Shown here in pieces: positions 1 to 6,458 of a DNA stretch of 36,794 nt (the first letter of the stretch is position 1; each line of letters starts with the position of its first letter). This DNA comes from CAIYRG01 sp964494505 (lineage in GTDB: Bacteria > Pseudomonadota > Alphaproteobacteria > Micropepsales > Micropepsaceae), in NCBI GenBank assembly GCA_964494505.1, contig CAZBRO010000041.1, forward strand, positions 1 to 36,794, read 5' to 3'. The translations under genes and the position numbers were made by a program. The notes under the pieces were generated by a model. It had not been told where the DNA came from. It was given only the letters and a program-made list of their open reading frames with translations, and ran no database searches.

Positions 1-677
1 CCATCGCCAAGAAATACACCAATCGCGGCCTGCAATTCCTCGACCTGATCCAGGAGGGCAATATCGGCCTGATGAAGGCGGTGGACAAATTCGAATATCG
101 CCGCGGCTATAAGTTCTCGACCTACGCGACGTGGTGGATCCGGCAGGCGATCACGCGCTCCATCGCCGATCAGGCGCGCACCATCCGCATTCCCGTCCAC
201 ATGATCGAGACCATCAACAAGCTGGTGCGCACCAGCCGCCAGATGCTGCACGAGATCGGCCGCGAGCCGACGCCCGAAGAATTGGCCGAACGTCTGGCCA
301 TGCCTTTGGAAAAGGTGCGCAAGGTGCTGAAGATCGCCAAGGAGCCGATCAGCCTTGAAACGCCCATCGGCGATGAAGAGGATTCCCATCTCGGCGACTT
401 CATCGAGGACAAGAACGCGATCCTTCCGATCGACGCGGCGATCCAATCCAATTTGCGCGAGACCACCACGCGGGTGCTGGCGACGCTGACGCCGCGCGAG
501 GAGCGCGTCTTGCGCATGCGCTTCGGCATCGGCATGAACACCGATCACACGCTCGAAGAAGTGGGTCAGCAATTCTCCGTCACGCGCGAACGCATTCGCC
601 AGATCGAAGCGAAGGCCTTGCGCAAACTCAAACACCCGAGTCGTTCCCGCAAACTCCGCAGCTTCCTCGACAACTGA
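1..677 (+). CDS. rpoD: RNA polymerase primary sigma factor RpoD, C-terminal part (5' end outside window)
   Basis: The frame is open from base 3 and gives about 225 residues, roughly the last third of a primary sigma factor. Region 2 is present: the core-binding and -10 recognition segment reads through KFSTYATWWIRQAITRSIAD. It is followed by region 3 (RQMLHEIGREPTPEELAERL) and by region 4.1/4.2 with the -35-reading helix-turn-helix TLEEVGQQFSVTRERIRQIE. The protein ends in LKHPSRSRKLRSFLDN, a tail typical of alphaproteobacterial RpoD. It binds core RNA polymerase and directs it to housekeeping promoters. The missing N-terminal part would carry regions 1.1 to 2.1. The internal ATG at 72 is not the start, because conserved region 2 sequence precedes it. 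Confidence 0.97.
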   Translation, partial: IAKKYTNRGLQFLDLIQEGNIGLMKAVDKFEYRRGYKFSTYATWWIRQAITRSIADQARTIRIPVHMIETINKLVRTSRQMLHEIGREPTPEELAERLAMPLEKVRKVLKIAKEPISLETPIGDEEDSHLGDFIEDKNAILPIDAAIQSNLRETTTRVLATLTPREERVLRMRFGIGMNTDHTLEEVGQQFSVTRERIRQIEAKALRKLKHPSRSRKLRSFLDN

Positions 678-686
678 CGGTCCTTG

Positions 687-733
687 CCTTCCCCCCTGGG
701 GGAAGGTGGCGCGTAGCGCACGAAGGGGGATGT
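687..733. repeat. GC-rich palindromic intergenic repeat, possible rpoD terminator
   Basis: CCTTCCCCCCTGGGGGAAGG (687-706) is a perfect 9-bp inverted repeat with a 2-nt centre. A smaller GCGC-TA-GCGC palindrome and GAAGGGGGA follow. The layout matches a dispersed intergenic element common in alphaproteobacteria. It starts 9 nt after the rpoD stop, so its RNA hairpin may also end rpoD transcription, but there is no U-run. Confidence 0.6.
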
Positions 734-768
734 CGCACTGCGACGCATAACTGCATGACAGGTGACGT

Positions 769-1149
769 ATGAAAGGTTTCAAGGAAACGAGTCTCGCCGA
801 CCGGCGGGAAGCGAGCGCCAAGGCGAAACAGGCCCTGCTCGAAAAGACCCGCGCATTGGCCGAGGCGAACAAGGAGGGCTTGGCCCAGCGCCAGGCGGAG
901 CGCGCCCAGCAGGCCGCCGACCGCGAGGCCCGCGCGGCCCAGAGGAAGGCCGAGAAGCTGGCGCAGGAAAAGCGCGAGGCCGAAGAACGCGCGGCAGCTG
1001 AGATCGCGAAAGCCGAAGCCGAGAAGCGGGCCGCGGAGGCGCGCGAAAGAGAAGCGGCCGAACGCGCAGCGCGCGAAATCGCGCTCGAAGCCGAACGCAA
1101 AGCCGCCCGCGACGCCCGCTACGCCGCCCGCAAAGCCCGGCAGAAGTAA
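769..1149 (+). CDS. DUF6481-type charged coiled-coil protein
   Basis: A 126-residue soluble protein made almost entirely of Ala, Glu, Lys and Arg. The N-terminus, MKGFKETSLADRREASAKAK, resembles the small alphaproteobacterial DUF6481 family as I remember it. From about residue 20 to the end it is predicted to form one continuous charged helix or coiled coil with heptad-like AEKRAAEAREREAAER repeats. There is no signal peptide and no membrane segment. AGGTGA lies a few bases before the ATG at 769 and supports this start. Function is unknown. The gene follows rpoD on the same strand but is separated by a palindromic repeat, so it is probably transcribed on its own. Confidence 0.7.
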   Translation: MKGFKETSLADRREASAKAKQALLEKTRALAEANKEGLAQRQAERAQQAADREARAAQRKAEKLAQEKREAEERAAAEIAKAEAEKRAAEAREREAAERAAREIALEAERKAARDARYAARKARQK

Positions 1150-1434
1150 TTACACCTCAATAGGTGCCCCACCTCAGCATGGCCGGGCTTGACCCGGCCA
1201 CCCGGCGCGAGCGCGGCCCCGCGGTCGCGGACGTGCCGCAGCAGGGTTGCCAGCTCGGGGCTGGTGCGGCGAGAGTGCGTGCTACGAGTGCGCCTGGCCC
1301 GGTAATTCTCAGATAGCACGCGATGTGCTCCAGCAGATCCCAACGAGGCTGGGTCGCTTTGCGCTGACAGCCCAATTTTCCCGAGGGTGAATCCCCAAAG
1401 ACACGCGCACGTGTGATACGTAATGATTCTGCGA
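1150..1434. other. Gene-free stretch with two hairpins, left edge of accessory patch
   Basis: No convincing gene lies between the stop at 1149 and the start at 1471. CACCT-CAAT-AGGTG (1153-1166) is a small hairpin directly after the coiled-coil gene. TGGCCGGG-CTTGA-CCCGGCCA (1180-1200) is an 8-bp hairpin of a kind often scattered in alphaproteobacterial genomes. Short open frames on the minus strand read as low-complexity Arg/Ala/Pro sequence and match nothing I recognise. Composition shifts to AT-richer from about 1380, which suggests that the border of transferred DNA lies here. Confidence 0.5.
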
Positions 1435-1463
1435 TTGGCGTCGTTCTCTTTTTGTTCTAAAAC
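1435..1463 (+). promoter_or_regulatory. Predicted SOS promoter: LexA box between -35 and -10
   Basis: GTTC-TCTTTTT-GTTC (1443-1457) is an exact alphaproteobacterial LexA box (GTTC-N7-GTTC). It sits inside a plausible sigma-70 promoter: -35 TTGGCG at 1435-1440, a 17-nt spacer and -10 TAAAAC at 1458-1463. LexA bound here would block RNA polymerase. The predicted transcription start falls at about 1469-1471, at the ATG, so the mRNA may be leaderless. The box is seen directly; the promoter assignment is inference. Confidence 0.75.
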
Positions 1464-1470
1464 GGTACCC

Positions 1471-2022
1471 ATGTACGACGCGCGAGCGGTGACAAATTAC
1501 TTCCTTGATCGAGCGGATCGAACAGGGCTTCCGCTCACGATAATGACATTGCTGAAGGTGCTGTATTTCGCACACGGTTGGCATCTAGCTCGATTCTCAA
1601 AACCCTTGATTGCTCAACCGTTTGAAGCTTGGAAACACGGCCCGGTAAGCAGAGTCGTGTACGATCAATATAAGGAGTCTGGAAAGAGGCCACTAAAGAA
1701 AAGGGCAGTCTCCTTTGATCCCAACTTGATGAAGTTTGTCGAGACGGCATATAGCTTTGAAGAGACTACTCAGAAACTGTTGGACGATATATTTGATTAT
1801 TATGCGAAGTTTCACCCATATACGTTGTCTGACCTGACTCATGAAATGGGCGGCCCCTGGGATGTGATATGGACCAGGGCACAAGATCGGGCCGTTCCAG
1901 GTATGCTTATCCCCAACGAGTTGATTCTTAGCTGGTTTAAGAGCGGTCGTATCGGTATAGTACATACCGTGAACGACGGGGATGAACATGATGGCGGTAT
2001 CTATAACTCCTCCCGTGCCTGA
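1471..2022 (+). CDS. socA: Panacea-domain (DUF4065) SocA-type antitoxin / proteolytic adaptor
   Basis: A 183-residue protein with the Panacea/DUF4065 core: LLKVLYFAHGWHLARFSKPL (28-47), FEAWKHGPVSRVVYDQYK (51-68) and a C-terminal helical part YAKFHPYTLSDLTHEMGGPW (111-130). Panacea proteins are antitoxins for many unrelated toxins. In Caulobacter, SocA of this fold delivers the toxin SocB to ClpXP (type VI system). The start at 1471 is preferred to the upstream in-frame ATG at 1423, because the earlier start would put the LexA box inside the gene and no conserved residues precede 1471. Its 3' end overlaps the next gene by 41 nt. Codons and local composition are clearly AT-richer than in the flanking genes, which suggests horizontal transfer. 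SOS control is predicted from the LexA box just upstream. Confidence 0.8.
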   Translation: MYDARAVTNYFLDRADRTGLPLTIMTLLKVLYFAHGWHLARFSKPLIAQPFEAWKHGPVSRVVYDQYKESGKRPLKKRAVSFDPNLMKFVETAYSFEETTQKLLDDIFDYYAKFHPYTLSDLTHEMGGPWDVIWTRAQDRAVPGMLIPNELILSWFKSGRIGIVHTVNDGDEHDGGIYNSSRA

Positions 2023-2698
2023 TCTCGCCAGGGCCCGGGGCGAGACAGTGCCCGAAATGGCGGATTGGTGGATTGATTATTTCAACACAGGGAGCGCGCC
2101 CTTCAACTATCGCCGGGCTACGCGATCAGTTCACGTCGGCTACAAAGGTATTCATCGGCTGCATCTTCTGACAGCCGCTTGTGCGGTGGAGAAAACTTCC
2201 ATTGGCCGGATAGCTAATGCCGAAGTTGTGACGTTGGCGGCCCCGCTAGCATTCGGGCGTCAAACACAAGTGTTCAATTTACCCCCACGGCGATTTGGGT
2301 TCGGTCGAGATAGGTCCGCTGCATACCGTATTCCGTTCTTTTTTGTCGAAGACGGAATCATCAAGTTGTATTTCCTGCAGCCGCGCAAAGGCGCAGGACT
2401 AGACTATGATGATTTCGGAATGGTGGCCGCGATTGTGAAGCGGTATTTGCTGGACATCGAATTCTACGGTCAGCGATATGACGTTGAATTCGTGGATGTG
2501 TCCGCATCAGAAGCCCAGTCGCCCCGTTTCATCCGCAGGTATGGCCTCTCCGATCTCCGGCTTTGGTCAGATAAGCGACTTGCCGACCGTCTCTCGCTTA
2601 TTAGCGAGTCACTTGATGCTGCTGCTGCAAGCGGCCGCATTGAGAAGCGCCATCGGATCATTCCGCGTCCAGAACCCGAAATGCCGTTGTTCGATTAG
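1982..2698 (+). CDS. socB: Probable SocB-type toxin, partner of the SocA-type antitoxin
   Basis: A 238-residue basic soluble protein overlapping the Panacea antitoxin gene by 41 nt, so the two are surely co-expressed. Starts at 1982, 1988 and 1991 are all possible; GACGGGG before them fits 1988 or 1991 best. I see no catalytic motif of a nuclease, kinase or nucleotidyltransferase. Two segments resemble beta-clamp (DnaN) binding peptides: QTQVFNLP (94-101) and the extreme C-terminus EPEMPLFD (231-238), which is close to the Q-L-x-L-F type. Caulobacter SocB stops replication by occupying the clamp cleft and is destroyed by ClpXP through SocA. Identification as SocB rests on gene order, the antitoxin type, the LexA box and these motifs; another Panacea-paired toxin remains possible. 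Confidence 0.55.
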   Translation: MNMMAVSITPPVPDLARARGETVPEMADWWIDYFNTGSAPFNYRRATRSVHVGYKGIHRLHLLTAACAVEKTSIGRIANAEVVTLAAPLAFGRQTQVFNLPPRRFGFGRDRSAAYRIPFFFVEDGIIKLYFLQPRKGAGLDYDDFGMVAAIVKRYLLDIEFYGQRYDVEFVDVSASEAQSPRFIRRYGLSDLRLWSDKRLADRLSLISESLDAAAASGRIEKRHRIIPRPEPEMPLFD

Positions 2699-2873
2699 TT
2701 TGCAGACCCGGCTGCGTGCCCCCTTTTGGGGAGGAACTCTGGTGGTTCCCATCCGGGGCGCATTCTTTCTTGCGCGGCACAAGATGATCCGGCGGCGGAA
2801 GGAAATCCTTCACCACCTTCACCTTGCCGATTTCGCCTTTGGTATATCGAACCGTCTTCTTGCGCATTGTCAT
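2658..2873 (-). pseudogene. Truncated ribbon-helix-helix (CopG/BrnA-like) antitoxin, third gene of the higBA operon
   Basis: The ATG at 2873 overlaps the higA stop as ATGA, so translation would be coupled. The first 34 codons (2873 to 2772) encode MTMRKKTVRYTKGEIGKVKV followed by VKDFLPPPDHLVPR. This matches the N-terminal arm of a small RHH antitoxin family in which the arm ends at DFLPPP(D/E)xL. The family's following part, the VKVTIxLS strand and two helices that bind DNA, is absent. The frame instead runs into KKECAPDGNHQSSSPKGG and continues into the 3' end of the SocB-like gene before stopping. I read this as an antitoxin cut off when the neighbouring segment arrived. Whether the 71-residue product is made is unknown. 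Confidence 0.55.
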
Positions 2874-3160
2874 GCCGCCCGGGGAATGCGCCGGACCTTG
2901 ATTTCCCGCTCGTGCTTGCGCACCTGTGCGAGGTCGTAATCGAGCTGCAACCCGAGCCATACTTCCGCACCCCCGCCGAACGCCTTATCCAGTCGGATTG
3001 CCATTTCGGGTGAAATTCCGCTCTTCCCGTTCACCAGATTGTTGAGCGCCTGACGCGTCACACCCAATGCCTTTGCGGCTTCGGTGACCGTCAAGCTCAG
3101 CGGCTCCAGGCAATCGTAACGCACCGACAAACCGGGATGGGGCGGACTCTTCATACGCAT
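2870..3160 (-). CDS. higA: HigA family antitoxin, XRE-type helix-turn-helix
   Basis: A 96-residue protein. The helix-turn-helix is LTVTEAAKALGVTRQALNNL (about 27-46), followed by the HigA-type VNGKSGISPEMAIRLDKAFG and the aromatic WLGLQLDYDL segment that packs the dimer. It should bind HigB and repress their shared promoter. ATG at 3160 is chosen because family homology begins a few residues later (PPHPG) and the upstream in-frame sequence lies inside the toxin gene in a different frame. It starts 11 nt after the higB stop and ends in an ATGA overlap with the truncated RHH gene. The order toxin-antitoxin is usual for hig loci. Confidence 0.9.
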   Translation of the reverse strand: MRMKSPPHPGLSVRYDCLEPLSLTVTEAAKALGVTRQALNNLVNGKSGISPEMAIRLDKAFGGGAEVWLGLQLDYDLAQVRKHEREIKVRRIPRAA

Positions 3161-3171
3161 GAGACACTCCT

Positions 3172-3450
3172 TCAGTGGTAGTCCAGGTAATCCACGTCGG
3201 TGACGTCGCCGTCCTCGATGCGGAAGACGATCCGCCAATTCGCCTGAACCGTAACGCTCCAGAAGCCGGCGAGGGCGCCTTTCAGGGGATGCAGGCGCCA
3301 ACCGGGCAGGTCCATGTGCTCGGGCCGGGACGCTCGATCAAGGCGCGCGAGCACGCGTCTGATCTTCTCGACGTGAATGGCGTTCAGTCCACGTGTGCTG
3401 TCATCCTCATAGAGGCGTTTGAGCCCACGATGGCGAATCCGCCGGATCAT
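3172..3450 (-). CDS. higB: HigB family toxin (RelE/ParE fold mRNA interferase)
   Basis: A 92-residue protein starting MIRRIRHRGLKRLYEDDSTRG, a standard HigB opening. It ends with the family core WRIVFRIEDGDVTDVDYLDYH, which holds the C-terminal strand with the conserved Arg and the DYH end. HigB toxins cleave mRNA on the ribosome and are neutralised by HigA. The ATG at 3450 is preferred; an in-frame TTG at 3471 lies inside the operator and adds only MSHYICG. The operon reads toxin, antitoxin, RHH remnant towards lower coordinates and faces away from the carbonic anhydrase gene. Confidence 0.9.
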   Translation of the reverse strand: MIRRIRHRGLKRLYEDDSTRGLNAIHVEKIRRVLARLDRASRPEHMDLPGWRLHPLKGALAGFWSVTVQANWRIVFRIEDGDVTDVDYLDYH

Positions 3451-3456
3451 CCCGCA

Positions 3457-3485
3457 GATGTAATGTGACAAGCGTCACTTGTCAA
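3457..3485 (-). promoter_or_regulatory. higBA promoter and operator
   Basis: TGACAAG-CGTCA-CTTGTCA (3466-3484) is a perfect 7-bp inverted repeat. On the minus strand it overlaps a good sigma-70 promoter: -35 TTGACA (3485-3480), a 17-nt spacer and -10 TACATC (3462-3457). It is the natural binding site for HigA or the HigBA complex. The transcription start would fall at or just before the higB ATG at 3450, so little or no leader is expected. Confidence 0.65.
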
Positions 3486-3520
3486 TTGACGCCGCCAAAC
3501 CAGCGCGGTAATCCCTTTTC

Positions 3521-4117
3521 ATGCTCGATCATCTCAAAGACAATAATCGCGCCTGGGCGGCCCGGAAAACCTCCGCCGATCCCGGCTTCTTCAAGCGGCT
3601 GGAGGGCCAGCAGGCGCCCGAATATCTCTGGATCGGCTGCTCGGATTCCCGCGTGCCGGCGAACGAAATCGTCGACCTCGATCCGGGCGAACTCTTCGTC
3701 CATCGTAACGTCGCCAATCTTGCCCCGCCTCAGGACGCCAATTACCTCTCTGTGCTGCAATTCGCTGTCGACGTCATCAAGGTCAAGCACATCATGGTGG
3801 TCGGCCATTATGGCTGCGGCGGCATCGCGGCCGCGGTCGACGGCCAACGCCGGGGCCTTGTCGATCACTGGCTGCATCCGATCCGCGAAATCGCCGCCGA
3901 GCACCGCGCCCAACTCGACGCCATACCGGAGGCGCGCGCGCGTCTGGACCGGCTCTGCGAGCTCAACATCGCCCGCCAGGTGAAGAACGTCGCCTCCGAC
4001 GTGTTCGTGCAGGACGCCTGGCAACGCGGCCAGGACGTCTGGGTCCATGGCTGGGTCTATTCCATCGCCAACGGGTTGATCCGCGACCTCGACGTGACCG
4101 TCGGGCGGCCGCGCTAG
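3521..4117 (+). CDS. Beta-class carbonic anhydrase
   Basis: A 198-residue enzyme that interconverts CO2 and bicarbonate in the cytoplasm. The beta-class zinc site is complete: Cys40 and the catalytic Asp42/Arg44 pair in CSDSRVPANE, then His96 and Cys99 in HYGCGG. The HRNVAN segment (61-66) and the C-terminal WVHGWVYSIANGLIRDL also fit. Length is normal for the short bacterial form. It has no signal peptide. The gene is divergent from higBA and its last 4 nt overlap the convergent membrane protein gene. Likely roles are bicarbonate supply for carboxylases and pH balance. I give no symbol because can and cynT cannot be told apart here. Confidence 0.95.
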   Translation: MLDHLKDNNRAWAARKTSADPGFFKRLEGQQAPEYLWIGCSDSRVPANEIVDLDPGELFVHRNVANLAPPQDANYLSVLQFAVDVIKVKHIMVVGHYGCGGIAAAVDGQRRGLVDHWLHPIREIAAEHRAQLDAIPEARARLDRLCELNIARQVKNVASDVFVQDAWQRGQDVWVHGWVYSIANGLIRDLDVTVGRPR

Positions 4118-4773
4118 AATTTCCGGTCGGCGGCGCGGTGGCGATCGACCCAGGCGGCGAGCGCTACGACCAGCCATTGCCCCATATCGCTCCACGCGAC
4201 GGTCGCTGCGCCCGGCGGCGGCGGCCCGAACAGCGCGCCGGCAAAGATGAGCAGCATGAGCCCGATCATTCCAGCGAATCCCCACGCGCCCACGCTATCC
4301 CGCGCGCGCGTCGCACCGAGATAGAGCAACACCCCGACCGCGAAGAGAACGAGCTCCACCGCGAGCGTCGCCGGGATGGAGTTCCACAGGCCGAGGCCGA
4401 TCTTCGGCCCGCCTCCGGGCGCCAGCGGCAGATCGGGCACGTGCACGATGACGTCCAGTACCCAATGGCTGACCACGAGCACGCCTATGGCAATGGCGCC
4501 CGCGCTGTACTGGCGGACCATGAAATAGAGCCCGCCGAATACGAGCCCCCAAACGGCGCTCATGATCAGGCTGTGCGACCAGGGATACGAAACGAAGGTC
4601 AGCGGAGTGGCGGCCGTCACACCCGGCGTAACGGTCACGACCTCGATTCCGGCAAGCACCAGCACGGGCCAGACGAGATCGAGGAAGGCGCCCGCCGCGA
4701 TCAGCGTTCCGAGCGACGTCCGGGGCGCCCATTTCTTGGCCGCCATGCCCACGGCGTAATGTCCGATGATCAT
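4114..4773 (-). CDS. Multi-pass membrane protein, possible YdjM/DUF457-like metal-dependent hydrolase
   Basis: A 219-residue integral membrane protein with about six hydrophobic segments. His residues sit where membrane-bound metal hydrolases of the YdjM/DUF457 group carry them: His5 in MIIGHYAVG, SHS in SYPWSHSLIM, and SHWVLDVIVHVPD. After the last helix the short tail WVDRHRAADRKF is basic and cytoplasmic. It reads towards the carbonic anhydrase gene and overlaps it by 4 nt. Substrate unknown; the family assignment rests on the His pattern and topology and is tentative. Confidence 0.6.
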   Translation of the reverse strand: MIIGHYAVGMAAKKWAPRTSLGTLIAAGAFLDLVWPVLVLAGIEVVTVTPGVTAATPLTFVSYPWSHSLIMSAVWGLVFGGLYFMVRQYSAGAIAIGVLVVSHWVLDVIVHVPDLPLAPGGGPKIGLGLWNSIPATLAVELVLFAVGVLLYLGATRARDSVGAWGFAGMIGLMLLIFAGALFGPPPPGAATVAWSDMGQWLVVALAAWVDRHRAADRKF

Positions 4774-4907
4774 GCGCGCCCCCAGCCGCTGAAAATCGGC
4801 GCGAACCTACACGGTTTGCGTTCGCGTGCGAAACGGGGACAATTTGCGGCATTGCGGGGGTGAGGGGCTCTCTCGACAATGGCACGGGCTTTCCGGAAAA
4901 ACCCATC
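4774..4907. promoter_or_regulatory. Divergent promoter region with a small palindrome
   Basis: This 134-nt gap separates two divergent genes and must hold both promoters. TTCGC-GT-GCGAA (4821-4832) is a short palindrome that could be an operator. I could not identify convincing -35/-10 pairs. Confidence 0.3.
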
Positions 4908-5267
4908 ATGCGCGCAAGGCTCCTGTCGATCCCGGTTCTGGCGGTTCTCGCCGCGCCGCCCTTCGCGCCGGCACACGCGCAAACCTGTGCCGACGATTAC
5001 CTGAGCGCCGAAACGATCCGGGGACAGATCATCGACATCCGGCCCGCGCCCGAACCCTTCAAGACCGCCGACATCTATTTCACCGGGCCCGCCCCGTGCG
5101 ATCGCATCTGGATGCAGGTGTTCAAGACCGACGCCGGCCGCTGCCGCATCGGCCAGCCTATCGAAGCCAAGGGCATCGTCACCTCGGACCCGGAAAACAA
5201 CGCCTGGCAGATCGGCTCGGTGATAGGTGAGTACATGATGCTGGGGCAGGATTTTACCTGCGGTTAA
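4908..5267 (+). CDS. Small secreted protein with four cysteines, unknown function
   Basis: A 119-residue protein beginning MRARLLSIPVLAVLAAPPFA, a Sec signal peptide with a likely cut after AHA, giving a mature protein that starts QTCADDYLSAETIRGQI. Four Cys remain after cleavage (TCAD, PCDR, RCRI, FTCG), enough for two disulfides in the periplasm. Short beta-rich segments such as IEAKGIVTSDPENNAWQIGS suggest an OB-like or small beta-barrel fold, but I recognise no family. Start 4908 is chosen because the signal peptide begins there; the in-frame ATG at 4860 would add a non-hydrophobic extension. Confidence 0.65.
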   Translation: MRARLLSIPVLAVLAAPPFAPAHAQTCADDYLSAETIRGQIIDIRPAPEPFKTADIYFTGPAPCDRIWMQVFKTDAGRCRIGQPIEAKGIVTSDPENNAWQIGSVIGEYMMLGQDFTCG

Positions 5268-5348
5268 GACGGATCACTTTTTGCGCGCCCCGCTTGTGCC
5301 CGAACCCATTTACAACGAAAGTCGCAACGGCTGACGAGGGATTCGGCA

Positions 5349-5549
5349 ATGCGGGTGATTCATGTATTGGCGGCCGCCGCTGCGGCTGCGGCACTTTCGG
5401 GATGCGCCGTGGTCAGCGCTGTCGGAACGGTGGCGAGCGTTACGGGCTCGGTCATCTCCACGACCGCGGAGGTGACCGGCGATGTCGTCGGCGCGGCGGC
5501 GCGCACGGTCACGGGCAGCGGCTCCGACAGCGACAGCAAGTCGAAATAG
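5349..5549 (+). CDS. Small lipoprotein
   Basis: A 66-residue peptide. After a short basic start comes an Ala-rich hydrophobic stretch and the lipobox LSGC (Leu16-Cys19), so the mature protein begins with a lipid-modified Cys. The rest is Val/Thr/Ala-rich with no charged core until the Ser/Asp/Lys tail SGSDSDSKSK, and it looks unstructured or amphipathic. GAGGGA lies before the ATG. The neighbours (a secreted protein upstream, gloB convergent) say nothing about function. Confidence 0.7.
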   Translation: MRVIHVLAAAAAAAALSGCAVVSAVGTVASVTGSVISTTAEVTGDVVGAAARTVTGSGSDSDSKSK

Positions 5550-5569
5550 GCCGCTCGTATCGGGCGGTT

Positions 5570-6334
5570 CTAGAACACATCCTTGCGGCGGCGCGTTTCG
5601 GCGAAGACGTCGACATCGTTTGCGCTTTCGAGCCCGAGAATCTTGCGGATTTCGGGCGAATGCGCACGCAGGAACGGGTTGGTCTTCTTCTCGAGCGCCA
5701 TGGTCGTCGGCAGCGTCGGCAGGCCCTTCGCACGCGCCGAGCGCACATCCACCATCCGGTCGTTCAAGTCGGGGTTGCCCGGCTCGACAGTCAGCGCGAA
5801 GCGGCCATTCGCCTCGGTATATTCATGGCCGCAATAGATCCGCGTGCCGTCGGGAAGTCGCATCAGCTTGGAGAGGCTTGCCCACATGGTCGGCGGGTCG
5901 CCTTCGAACAACCGCCCGCAGCCCATCGCAAACAGCGTATCCCCGGTGAAGACGGTCGAATCGCCCTCGAACCAGAAGGCGATGTGTCCGCGCGTGTGGG
6001 CCGGAATTTCCAGCACCTTGGCGGCATGGGCTCCCACCCGGCAGGTCTCGCCTTCCATTACGCCGATGTCGATGCCGGGAATGCGCGCGGCATCCTTGCC
6101 GGGTCCGATGATGGTGGCGCCGAATTCCGCCTTCAGCGCCAGATTGCCGCCGACATGATCGGGATGGTGGTGGGTGTTCAGGATATGGGTGAGCTTCAGC
6201 TCGCGCCGGGCAAGGGCGCGGCTGACCGGCTCGGCCTCGGAAGGATCGACGATGGCGGTCACGCCTTCGCTGCGGTCGTAGGTAAGCCAGGCGTAATTGT
6301 CCCTCAGGCACAGTACGGGTTCGATTTCGAGCAT
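5570..6334 (-). CDS. gloB: Hydroxyacylglutathione hydrolase (glyoxalase II)
   Basis: A 254-residue metallo-beta-lactamase-fold enzyme that hydrolyses S-lactoylglutathione to lactate and glutathione in methylglyoxal detoxification. The binuclear metal motif is THHHPDHVGG (His55, His57, Asp59, His60). Further ligands lie in HTRGHIAFW, FTGDTLFAMGCGRLFEG and YCGHEYTEAN. The C-terminal helical domain with NPFLR and the substrate-binding KKTNPFLRAH segment is full length. Homology starts at the first Met. It is divergent from the methyltransferase at 6459, with 124 nt between them, a pairing common in alphaproteobacteria. Confidence 0.97.
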   Translation of the reverse strand: MLEIEPVLCLRDNYAWLTYDRSEGVTAIVDPSEAEPVSRALARRELKLTHILNTHHHPDHVGGNLALKAEFGATIIGPGKDAARIPGIDIGVMEGETCRVGAHAAKVLEIPAHTRGHIAFWFEGDSTVFTGDTLFAMGCGRLFEGDPPTMWASLSKLMRLPDGTRIYCGHEYTEANGRFALTVEPGNPDLNDRMVDVRSARAKGLPTLPTTMALEKKTNPFLRAHSPEIRKILGLESANDVDVFAETRRRKDVF

Positions 6335-6458
6335 GACCTGGTGCGTCCCTCAGCATCGTCGTCCCTATGCTGGGCCAGAGGATGCTCCAGGGCAACTGGC
6401 AACCCTGCGGCGGGAACCTTACATTGAGCCCAGGCGATTGACGGTCTAAGCATGTGCC
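6335..6458. promoter_or_regulatory. Divergent gloB / methyltransferase promoter region
   Basis: 124 nt between two divergent starts. It must contain both promoters, but no -35/-10 pair or operator palindrome stands out. Confidence 0.3.

Noticed and set aside
1157..1375. Minus-strand 72-codon frame in the gap as a decayed integrase
   Set aside because: No catalytic residues or helix pattern; the sequence is low-complexity and overlaps a dispersed hairpin.
1423..1470. Longer start for the SocA-type antitoxin at 1423
   Set aside because: It would place the LexA box and promoter inside the coding region and adds a non-conserved MILRLASFSFCSKTVP leader.
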